DNA of 64,000 bases from Nematopogon swammerdamellus. Taxonomy: Eukaryota > Arthropoda > Insecta > Lepidoptera > Adelidae. This document shows positions 54,781-64,000 of this stretch, piece after piece. The stretch covers positions 14,601,395-14,665,394 of the forward strand of contig OX336345.1 in NCBI GenBank assembly GCA_946902875.1, given 5' to 3'. How positions within the stretch are numbered: the stretch's first letter is position 1; the number at the start of each line of letters is the position of its first letter. Under the pieces are notes generated by a model. That model had not been told where the DNA came from. It worked only from the letters and a program-made list of their open reading frames with translations, and made no database searches. The position numbers and the translations under genes are program-made.

Positions 54781-55928
54781 ACAAATAATAAACAAGAAGA
54801 AGATATCAAGTAAGTAAGACACTGATACGGAAAACCTTATAATTACATTTTTATACTTTCAATACTATATTACAATAATTACATTTACGAAATGTAAAAT
54901 GTTAAAATATGTCGAATAAACTGCTTTACTTTACATTGTATTTAGTTTTACATTGAAGTTCGTGTCTCGCTCGACCCGAGCAACAACAATTTCCGCAAAT
55001 TCAAAATTTCCGCAGTTTCAACAAACTCAAGCAAACAAACAAAATTTAAACTGTCCTTGGGAAAAGGGAACGTGTTACTTTAGTTGCGTTCTTTAGTCGA
55101 TACATTTTATAACTACTTTGTAATGTTCCTTTTTATCAATAAATTATTTTAATTTTAATTTGAAAAAGTACTTATGAGATTTAAATAAACATTTTATAAT
55201 TATGACGAACATGAACATATTTCCAACTTAGACTAGGTAGATATACCTAACCCCAAAATACGCTTTTTTTTTATTTTAATAATATGAACATTTTTATGTG
55301 CTTAAAACTTCGGATGATGATGAGTTTCCTATATAATTATTACAATCCAACAATACATTATCGACATCATTACCAGGATAGGCAAGACCTATCCTTCGCG
55401 CCTGCGTGATATCAAGATCTAATGATCCTATACAAAGTTGTCGCCTGCAACAAGTCGATTGCCTCTCAGTCTCAAGCCCTGTGTACATTTTATATCGCCT
55501 CCGCCGCGCCGCCGCTGCCTAACAAACGGCAGGTCTAGTTCCGCTACTCCGTGGAAGCCTACAACTAAATGGAAGCGACGCGAAGGCGAGCGAGGCCCTT
55601 GCCGACCTCCTTACAAGCTTTCAACCGTGGATGCATCTACTGTCCGGACCGACTTACGGGAGATCGCACTGTCGCCTTTCATTCAGTATTACAACACTTA
55701 TACATTTAGAACTAATGCCAAAATACATGTAAGTAAACATTCGTATATTCGTCCAAACTGTACTTTAACATTATATAAAATCACTGCAGCGAAACTGAAT
55801 GAAAGCATTCAACGTTTGCTCACTTTCGTTTGATTCCACCACTCGTGCACTTCTTGATATCCACGCAAGTATTGCGCTTTTATAGCCAGACTCTTTTCTA
55901 CTGTGTGACCACAGTGATGCTCACAGGC
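54781..55928. other. noncoding, no gene supported
   Basis: The 131-codon frame 55438-55833 has a basic, GC-rich middle (near 55540-55640) but no recognisable domain. Confidence 0.35.
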
Positions 55929-56015
55929 GTAAGATGGCCGCATAGGAGCCTCGCCTGTGTTCTCCTCTAGTCCAGTGTAGCCAGCAATCTTAAGGCAAGT
56001 CTCCGGTATGGCACA
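55929..56015 (+). repeat. SINE-B internal fragment
   Basis: GTAAGATGGCCGCATAGGAG, CTCCTCTAGTCCAGTGTAGC and GTCTCCGGTATGGCAC. Both ends are missing. Confidence 0.7.
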
Positions 56016-56379
56016 TAGATATTGAACACGCGTATGTATTGAAAGCATGAAGCGGTTTCTTTCAACCATTCATAGTGCCTTGAATAGCATATTCCCTCGG
56101 TAATATCTATATTTTCTCTAACGTCTATCACAGCAGCGGCTCAGCTGAAGTCGGGCGCAGCGTAGCCAATGCTATTTGTATCAATGTACTCAACTTATTT
56201 CCAATTCATAGATGAATGTTCCGATAGGAGCCCGTAATAAATTGACTGGGGTCTCTCGCAGACGTCTCGGTCGCCTCGCCGCCGCCGCCGCGCCGCCGTG
56301 GCGGTACCGTTAGTGGAAGATGCGAAAACTTTCTGAAAATGCATCATTGAGCCACGACTGCGTTTCTTTATTCATCATC
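56016..56379. other. noncoding; (CCG)n patch at about 56275-56300
   Basis: CGCCGCCGCCGCCGCGCCGC and flanks. No gene. Confidence 0.4.
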
Positions 56380-56560
56380 CATAGACAGTACACTGGACTC
56401 GGATTCGACATAGTTTAACATTTAACATTTAGCATTTTGCCAGTTCGATTATCACAGCGAAGAAGAACTGGCAAGAAACTTTGTTGGATACTTTTTTTTT
56501 ACGTCCACTTAGTCTACATTTACAAAAATGTTTGCCACTGCCTACATAGTACGAGTCATC
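56380..56560 (-). repeat. LINE-E 3' UTR family copy
   Basis: GACAGTACACTGGACTCGGA, GCCAGTTCGATTATCACAGC, AACTGGCAAGAAACTTTGTT and AATGTTTGCCACTGCC, the reverse of 14905-15095. Confidence 0.6.
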
Positions 56561-59280
56561 ACTATTTCTATAAATACAACATTTTTTCTATAAGCTTAAT
56601 TAGCCAGGCTCTTCACATGAAGCTAAACTAACAGTAGTACAGAGTCAGCGTAGCCGTCATTTCTTTCAAGAAATCCAAAAAAATCAAAACATCCTGTGTT
56701 GTTGTTACGCGTATGCGTTATATGGATGTGCAGTGTCGTCTTGGCATTTAGATATGAATACGTCCCATTTAGAATTCTAGAAATAAACGGCCAACTTACC
56801 TAAGAAGGAAATCAAACGTCGCTCTACACTTCCTTAACTACTCACCTTATATTATTTCTTTGTAATATGAGTAAGGAATAGCTGGCTTATCTATAATACT
56901 GATTCTAAGGTCAGTAATTTTATTCATGTAATTCCAAGTTAAGCTTTTTAATAAATTAATAATTCTAATTGAGTCATTAACCTCGAATTAACCTTCACCA
57001 GGTGTCTCTCGATCATTAATTTCCCTCTAATTAGCAACAGACACAACTATTATGATAAATTTGTCAACAGTTGTCTTTCCTTAAATGTTAACTATGTGTA
57101 TATTATAATTTATTGTTTTAACTTTGATTTTATTAATATCAACGAGTTTAATGGAATCTAGGTTCAGTTTAACTGAAAAAGTATACAAGGTTCTTTTCAA
57201 TGTGGTTCTAGTAAACAAATCAGTATTCATAAAGGTGTTGTTTAGGTCACAGGTTCAACCGAATCAGAGTCAAATCGTTAAACTGTAGATATACCTTCTA
57301 GAATGTTTAGAAGCTACAATAGGTTCGATATTGATAGCTCAGTCGAACTCATGCATGGACAGATGCTCGCGTATCTACAAATAGATTCCATTACTTTCAT
57401 AATACGTTTCTTATCTTCATAGTTGTAGTATGACGTTCCGGCCCTTGTACGAACACTTTGAAGTTTTATTTCACTTCCGTAGCGTGGTCGGTTACGCAAC
57501 CCATTTAAATTGTATTGAGCAACGCTCTATCAGTATCACTCATCTGAATACTTATTGTTTGGATGCCGAACACATCGGAGAAACGTGTGGTGCGTATTAG
57601 ATTAGAGTGTGTATTTATTAGAGGAACAAAGTTCCTTTAAATACTCAACTTAATAACGATAAATATGATCAATAACATCGAGCAAAGAATATTTAATTTG
57701 ATCATGCATGACCAAAGTACACCATATTGAAGCATATCCCGGAGACCTGTCAGACGTGCAGAACGTGAAACTGTTGACAGGAAAACCTACTCCTCTGATT
57801 CTGCTTCATTCTTGCTTGGTGTACATTATAGCTCTCTCAAAAGTACGCATAAATTATTGTTAGTTGTATTGTTAGTGCTTCCATTCTAAATATTTAGTTT
57901 GTATGGCTTCTTATCGTTACTTCTGTGTTTGTAATCAGTTATCGGAAGCTGAGATGTGATTAATTCTGGTTAAAGTTACATGCATACTGTCTGCTGACTG
58001 TAACAGGCAGGGGCAAGGGGGAGTACAAGAACCAGCAGCATCGTAATGAATAACACGCAGCGAGATTTCTCCCGGCCCGCCGCTATCGTCTTTATGCCCA
58101 CTCTCCGACTGATCACACTCGACTCGCCGGACGGCAAACTTTCATTCCTACCCGCAGGTCGTGGACCGGCGCCCGCGCAGCCTCCGATCCGCAGTTTATA
58201 GCTAAATTAATACATATAATGACGACGCACGAGACCATTATCCGGCCTCCATCTAAGTGTAACAACTTTATTCCCACGAGCGAGCCGCGATTTAGCAACC
58301 GGCCCACTCGGTGCACGCGACCGCGAGGAGTTAGGACGGATATTTAGATAAGTAAGAGACATTTAGCAACACCTCGGTTCGACAAAACGATGTTTGGACT
58401 AAATATTTGCGGATCAAGAATTTGTGGAAATACTTGTTTATCTGTTATTGAGAATTCGCAAAATATTCACAAAAGATATTTTCATAATCTTATTTAGCTT
58501 CTTTTCTTATATTTGAACTGAGTTCTGTAGACACACAAATAAGAAGAAATATGTTAAATTCTTTCAAAAATCTACATTTATTTAGGCTCACTACGAACGA
58601 TTTCATTTCACTGGACTGAAATAAGTATTTTTCAACGTAAGTGGATAAATACAGAGTAAAGTGACCAATAACAGAGCACGGTCCCCATACCTATGCTATG
58701 CATCCATCGAAGTAGATGCTCTACTATCATCGTGATCATGTCAACACTTGCAGCAGACCCGCTCCGCCTCGCCTCGCGCCGCAGTTGCATCCTCAACATT
58801 ATAATTACCTCGAAGAGTATGTTCTAATCTCGGTAACCATCGGTTTGCAGCCCTCGTAATGAGACGCCGGAGATAGAAAAGGCATCAGGAACATCCTGGG
58901 AAATTAATAGATACAGTTATGTATGAGTAAGCGTGACAGAATTAAAGGAAACTATCAACTCTATGGCGCGTAGACTTCCTAACTCCACTGGGGCAGTGAC
59001 CTTCCTGCTTATAATCGCGCAAAATTACAGATACAGCTACAAATTGTTGTACATGTAGCCATAAAGTGTCCATAAAAATGGTTAGATGTGCGTACATTGA
59101 TAAAGGCGTTGACATGCCACGCCTCGTAAATTTTAGTCGTAAAAATTCGTTAGATGTAATAATTTTCCTAGTCGTATGAGCGTTCGAGCGGTACGAGTGT
59201 GTTTTGTATTATGGCGTATGACCGATAAGGCCTCGGTGTAATGGGGTTTAGGGCTACGAGTTTTCCGGAAGATAATGTCA
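56561..59280. other. noncoding, no gene; GC-balanced block 58010-58330
   Basis: The block 58010-58330 (CTCCCGGCCCGCCGCTATCG, GCGAGCCGCGATTTAGCAAC) contrasts with AT-rich flanks and might be a regulatory or conserved noncoding element. The minus frame inside it is unrecognised. The rest holds nothing I can support. Confidence 0.35.
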
Positions 59281-59651
59281 GCTTCGGTAGCTCAGTGGTG
59301 CGGTCGGTCGAATGTATGTCGGATCATAAGCACACCTGGGCGCAGTCAGTGGATGGAAGGGTGACCGCTCGACCGTTGGAGGCTCACCGTGGTTCGGATT
59401 CCACGTAAAACTGTAGGTCCCTTCCCTTCTCACCTTACTAAGTGGTAGGGTTTAACCGGCCCGGGTTGGTACCACCGCACTGAATGAAAGGTCGGTTGAA
59501 ACGGTTATGTAAATAGTTCGTGTTTCCCGTCGTTCAGTCAAGCCGGCACGACCGAAGGGAAGCACTGACACCTAGTTCACCCGGTGTTATGGGCTGACAT
59601 CGCGGATGTTGTAAGTGATGTAGCCAACCGTGTCAGTTTCCATAAAAAAAA
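59281..59651 (+). repeat. SINE-A, full-length copy with Pol III promoter boxes
   Basis: The head starts GCTTCGGTAGCTCAGTGGTG (A-box-like TAGCTCAGTGG, 59288-59298). The B box GGTTCGGATTCC lies at 59391-59402. About 90 bp separate them, too far for one tRNA. A second A-box-like GGGCGCAGTCAGTGG (59338-59352) restores normal spacing, so the head may be a fused pair of tRNA-like units. The body continues with CTGTAGGTCCCTTCCCTTCT (shared with SINE-B), ACCACCGCACTGAATGAAAG, GACCGAAGGGAAGCACTGAC, GGTGTTATGGGCTGACATCG and GTGTCAGTTTCCATAAAAAA. It is the reference for all SINE-A calls here. Confidence 0.85.
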
Positions 59652-60285
59652 CTTGTACTTTTGCTGAGCGCAAAAGCGCAAAAGTCCCGCAACTATTTCT
59701 TCAGTTGTTCAAGCCCCCTTTTGAAATGATGCAACAAGAACATGCAGAGCTCATAGTAATGTGTAAGCTAAATTCTTCTTGGTAATAAATAACTAATGAC
59801 TTACATTCTTCACATTAAAACTTAATGACTAAAATATAGTCCTATCTTAAATCATAGATTGCTTAAGGGCTAAGCCCTTCACTAATATCATATCGAGCAA
59901 AGATCTGTTGCCAAACTGTAATCAATCTTTCTTGTGTGTAGTGTCCGTTAGTTATTGCTGTATGTAATCAATGCTATGTCTTACTGGTACGATAGACGTG
60001 CATACCATTACTGCTACTAACCAAAATATATTAAACAACATAGAATGCCTACGGCTATGCAATTTGCTGTGAATGTAGCAGCATCTATTAAAATAGTAAA
60101 TATATGGTTCTACTTAGAAGTAAGGTATGCATAAATATTTATGTTATTTATTTTAATTTTTTTGGGCTTAAGGGATAGAGAATGTTCAACGAAGTGCAAT
60201 ATAAATACTACATCGTGTTCACTGGGACTCGCCAACAGTGTATGTATACAAAAAAGCCGCTAAGTACTAAGTTCACTGTTGGTTA
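59652..60285. other. noncoding, no gene
   Basis: Nothing recognised. Confidence 0.35.
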
Positions 60286-60288
60286 CTC

Positions 60289-60327
<39 letters not shown>

Positions 60328-60329
60328 GT
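60286..60329 (+). repeat. (AAAT)n microsatellite
   Basis: About ten uninterrupted TAAA units, immediately before the tandem duplication. Confidence 0.9.
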
Positions 60330-60880
60330 AAATTACGGAAACCTAAAAAAATTGTCTGTCACATTGGATGAAATAAAAATTACGTCTGTACAACGCGCAC
60401 TGGTCAGGGAATACATCCATACACGCTGGACTTACCACGGATTCGTACCAATCAGTTCTGTCTGCAGATATTTCATCCACAGAACTGGTAAAATCTGCAA
60501 AGCTCTCCATGCACACATATTTCCCCCAAGTAGAGTATCGGGTGAACAAATTACGGAAACCTAAAAAAATTGTCTGTCACATTGGATGAAATAAAAATTA
60601 CGTCTGTACAACGCGCACTGGTCAGGGAATACATCCATACACGCTGGACTTACCACGGATTCGTACCAATCAGTTCTGTCTGCAGATATTTCATCCACAG
60701 AACTGGTAAAATCTGCAAAGCTCCATGCACACATATTTCCCCCAAGTAGAGTATCGGGTGAACATAGGCACACCTGTCAGGCCGGCATGGTATTCGCAAC
60801 CTACGTATATGACCGAATGTCCATGGGCGTCGTTAGACACGTTCTGGATGGCTCCATGGCGATCTTTCAATAAAAAAAAA
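60330..60880 (+). pseudogene. CR1/Jockey-like LINE C-terminus with a recent tandem duplication
   Basis: A unit of about 218 bp (60330-60547) is repeated at 60548-60764, differing by one 2-bp deletion (GCTCTCCATG against GCTCCATG). The unit encodes the region GQxYIHTRWTYHGF-like to LWNALPAHIFPP seen at 22423-22930 (here RTGKICKALHAHIFPPS). The element continues once as CCTGTCAGGCCGGCATGGTA, GAATGTCCATGGGCGTCGTT and GGATGGCTCCATGGCG, then poly(A). Reverse-strand frames at 60343 and 60561 duplicate each other for this reason. Confidence 0.75.
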
Positions 60881-61309
60881 TTAAAAAAAATTAAGGAAAA
60901 TACTAAAACTAAAGCACGGCGTATTTACACAGGAGAGTCACGCGAAAAACAATATTTACATATTTAGAAGAACACCAAATAAATAAATGTTTCCACTCGA
61001 GAGTTCAAATGAATAGGTTAGGTACTAACATTTCCTGTTTCTAAAATTGTCCACTTCTTCAAGTCTGAGATGTCTATCCGGCTTATCGAAGTGGGAATGA
61101 GAAAAGGTTACACAGAAGAGTGTGACAGTGACAGGTTATTGGGCACTTCTAGGAGCATGCCCCCGATTCGATGTTCTGCCATGGCTAACCTCCAGTAGAT
61201 TAGCTGGTCATGGATACAAAGGCGCTCTAGCTCGCGTGACGGTCATAATTTAGGCGCGGTCACGTTTTTGCCTCACTTCTCGTGCTCAGCAGACCGGCAT
61301 CGATGAGTC

Positions 61310-62300
61310 ATTTATCGCGAGATCGCGGCTATTATTTACGTACCTGTTACCGTCTGTACGTGCTCATTACTCATTACGGATGAGTGTTACTGTTTGTTGC
61401 TAGTCGTGTTCAAAATAAAATAAAAAATATATTTTGAATTAGATAACACAAAATAAATATAGTAACACACATTAAAGAAATAGTGTTGAAGTTATAATCG
61501 AATGAAATATATATTACAATAAAAATAAATGCTTCGGTGCTCATAATCAATCAATACTATAATAATATATCTGTAAGGGATAATCATGGAGTAAGTTACT
61601 TTGTTTTATGAGATACTGCGTTGGTAGACTCTATGTATGATACTAAAACTAAATTGACGATTTTTAGAAATCTTTTCTGTATGTATGTATGTATGTTCCT
61701 CAATTACTCTTAAACAGATCATCCGAATTCTATGAAACTTTGTACAAGCACATTTAACTATGTGGGACACAGGATAGGCTAAATAAAATTCAGTTCCGGT
61801 TACGCTGTGGCTCTCATACAAGCCGTATTGTTCCGCGCGCCGAAATAAGGTACGGTAGCGGGCTTACTTACTTTCTTCTTTTTTTTTAAATACGAAATTC
61901 ACGGGAACGAAGCCGCGGGCAGAAGCTATTTATTTTATAAATAAATAGCTTCTGTCAGACTAGGTTATATAGGTACAATAAAAAGAACGTACGTGGTCAT
62001 TACGGAAGCGTGTTACTCACTGAATATTCAGTTACTGTTGCTGGTCGTGTTTAAAATATAATAAAAATATTTTAAATCAGACTACACAAAATAAATATAG
62101 TAACACATATTTAAGAAATAGTAATGAAATTACCATAGAATAAAATATAATTTTAAAATAAATGCTTCGGTACCGATGCTCCAATTTTTTCCAAATGACA
62201 ACGTCATACGTATTATATTTACGTGTATGTTACGAACGGACGCGACGTGATCATTATACCTGCGTGTTGTTGCTGACTGTACCGGTCGTGTTGTTGACAG
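61310..62300 (+). repeat. direct repeats of about 170 bp, first copy broken by element F1
   Basis: GTTGCTAGTCGTGTTCAAAA, ACAAAATAAATATAGTAACA and AATAAATGCTTCGGTGCTC (61383-61545) recur as GTTGCTGGTCGTGTTTAAAA...AATAAATGCTTCGGTACC (62018-62180). A partial third copy is at about 62210-62300. Element F1 (61562-61930) lies between. Confidence 0.6.
61562..61930 (+). mobile_element. GCCCGCG-type element F1, copy 3
   Basis: ATATATCTGTAAGGGATAAT, GGAGTAAGTTACTTTGTTTT and ACAGATCATCCGAATTCTAT to CGAAGCCGCGGGCAGAAGCT, the same orientation as 10776-11147. Confidence 0.6.
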
Positions 62301-63229
62301 ATGATGGGTATTGTCTCTCGACCTTCGTGTAGTTTGGGTTAGCTTACTTGTTGAAGGTTATTTCATAGGTACTCGTTATCTTATTATCTTATAAAATAAT
62401 GTCGTACGTAGTCGCTGCTTACCACGGAACGATTATATAGAAAACGATACCAATGGAAACTACCAGGGAAGTATTTACCATAAGGGCACATGGGACACGA
62501 GTCCAGAGCCTCCGGCTCGATTAGGGCCCCAAAGTACTCACGTTGTCGTCGTTTACATCGAAAAAGAGGAGGTAAATTTTTTGTGAATTTTTCTACGTAT
62601 AGCCGTTAGTAGTACAGCAGTACAGCAAGTCACTGAGTAAAAGTAAAAACTGAAAAAAAAAATTTTTTTTACTTTCTTAAAGGGTCCCGAATGTGCCCAA
62701 GGGCCCCTGCCTGGTCTAAGAGGGCCCTGGAAACTATAGAAAATAATGTGAAATGAACGTATAATAATGTATTTAAGTACTCAAATGTAAGAGTAGAAAC
62801 AATTACACGTTGTACGAGGAAAATATGTTGTATCGTTATATCCAATGTCACTTGACTAAAGTCCATTAAAAAAAAATTACACGGAAAAGTGATGAGACAA
62901 TGGAAAAAATACAATTTAAGTAGTTATTGTGTTATTTTACTTTTTCCTTGGCAATTAATAATAATTAGTGAAATTCCAGCACACGGCGGCGGCGGCGGCG
63001 GCGAGAGAGCTAGAAATCACAATGATGAATAAATGATGAGAAGACAGTGTCATGTTTTCGCCCTATTTTCATACAATACGGTTCCAAGAAAAAATATCCC
63101 ACGTCTATTATAAATTCATATTTCGGCTGAACGGAGTCAGCTTTCGCTATCAGCAGATACCTTAGTTTGTAGTTCTTTATAAATTAACGTAAGCCTAAGA
63201 TTATTGTTTTTTTTTTTTCGTTAATTAAT
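62301..63229. other. noncoding; (CGG)n at 62984-63003
   Basis: Nothing gene-like. About seven CGG units lie at 62984-63003. GAGCCTCCGGCTCGATTAGG (about 62508) may be a retroelement piece, unassigned. Confidence 0.4.
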
Positions 63230-63585
63230 TATGTACCACGTAGGGCCGATACTTAAAAAGAGTAGCCGCCCCACTGTTACCTGTGGCATCTCTCCCCGTG
63301 CATGTAGTACGGCAACAAAGGGATAAGGCCGAGATGCCGTGCGAAAGGCCGGAAGCATAGCCATCTCTCACCTTGCCCTTGGTACGGTCCTTCTTTCCAC
63401 CGAGTCATGCAGCAGGTGGGTTTTCGTACTTACTTGCTGCTTGGTAGTTATCTTGTCCTAATACGTAGTGGTCGCGGTGGTCGGTGTTGTGATGTAATTT
63501 ACCGGAGTTTTTGCAGAACAACATCGATTACTTTGCTTACCCCGATGGCCGGAATACAGCATGTATGTTGTATGTATGTAATGAT
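63230..63585 (+). repeat. LINE-C 3' UTR family copy, longest
   Basis: GTACCACGTAGGGCCGATAC, CATCTCTCCCCGTGCATGTA, GCCATCTCTCACCTTGCCCT, GCAGCAGGTGGGTTTTCGTA and TTGCTTACCCCGATGGCCGG, ending in a TGTATGTATGTA tail. It matches 8090-8455 in reverse order throughout. Confidence 0.65.
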
Positions 63586-64000
63586 TAAGTAACCGTGAAC
63601 ATTATCATCGTGCTCCAAAGATATACTGGGAGAACATGCCTTAGCTAGTATTAAGTGTAGTATCATTAATTACCGGAATTCTCATACCCCATAGTTCTTC
63701 TCACTTCAACTAAAGATCGAAGCGAGAGGAATAACATTTGTCATTCGTCACGTAAGTAATAAGTAATAAGTGAAGAAGCGGGGTCACAGCCCGTCTTGAC
63801 ATTTCACACCCATTCATTTAGTTTATTTCAACAGTAACCCAATACAAGTCATACCACATATTAAAGCTTGACATTGAAACGAAATTTTAACGATTTTTTG
63901 CTCCAGATACCTAATTGTCGAGTGGCAGTCAACCCAGTCAAGGCTGGGTTGTAATGAATTCAGGGGGCGAATTCACTATAGGCTATAGGACAATCGAGAA
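63586..64000. other. noncoding, no gene
   Basis: Nothing recognised up to the window end. Confidence 0.35.

Noticed and set aside
55438..55833. 131-codon plus frame with a basic, proline-rich middle
   Set aside because: The composition follows a GC-rich patch. No motif, and the second half is AT-rich noise.

Overview
This window looks like intergenic and intronic DNA from an insect nuclear genome, most likely a moth or butterfly. The evidence is the AT-rich background; many tRNA-headed SINEs; 3' ends of RTE-type and CR1/Jockey-type non-LTR retroelements; repeats carrying the motif GCCCGCGGCTTCGC, which I associate with Lepidoptera (from general knowledge, not a search); and a short run of TTAGG. 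I find no bacterial-style operon, no CRISPR array, no rRNA gene and no convincing functional tRNA. No long intact protein gene is visible. The longest open frames (for example 5036-5710, minus) are low-complexity chance frames.

Only two places look like host protein-coding sequence. (1) At 44346-44978 (+) a CpG-rich promoter-like stretch leads through a long 5' UTR into a 24-codon first coding exon ending at a clean GTGAGT donor. If real, the right third of the window is its first intron. (2) At about 29715-29832 (+) a short exon-like frame resembles the C-terminal catalytic-lysine motif of AMP-forming acyl-CoA ligases and ends at a GTAAGG donor.

Most of the rest is layered transposon debris. 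SINE-A (13 full or partial copies; the best is 59281-59651) and SINE-B (5 copies; the best are 38921-39308 and 51086-51478) are tRNA-derived. Non-LTR fragments include RTE-type C-termini (1-205, 11772-11997, 19535-19678, 42414-42530), CR1/Jockey-like C-termini (13449, 15205, 22423, 31800, 34523, 41735, 60330) and several recurrent 3' UTR families, called here LINE-C, -D, -E and -G. DNA elements include a hAT-type element with a perfect 8-bp target duplication (53712-54277) and inverted-repeat elements at 16458, 20161, 31529, 34842 and 52668. A Penelope-like C-terminus is possible at 26306-26480.

The parts form no pathway. What can be read is an insertion history: SINE-A inside LINE-E (792-1095), SINE-B inside LINE-G (1800-2068), an unknown insert inside a CR1-like copy (13551-13912), a GCCCGCG element inside a SINE-B (38586-38850), an inverted-repeat element inside a roughly 72-bp tandem array (20161-20570), and a hAT inside a 49-bp duplicated block with splice-site-like borders (50030-50078 and about 53701-54320). 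I found no coherent new biological system. The best leads are the hAT-disrupted block, the perfect 27-bp-arm palindrome at 1588-1647, the composite Pol III head of SINE-A, and the two candidate exons.
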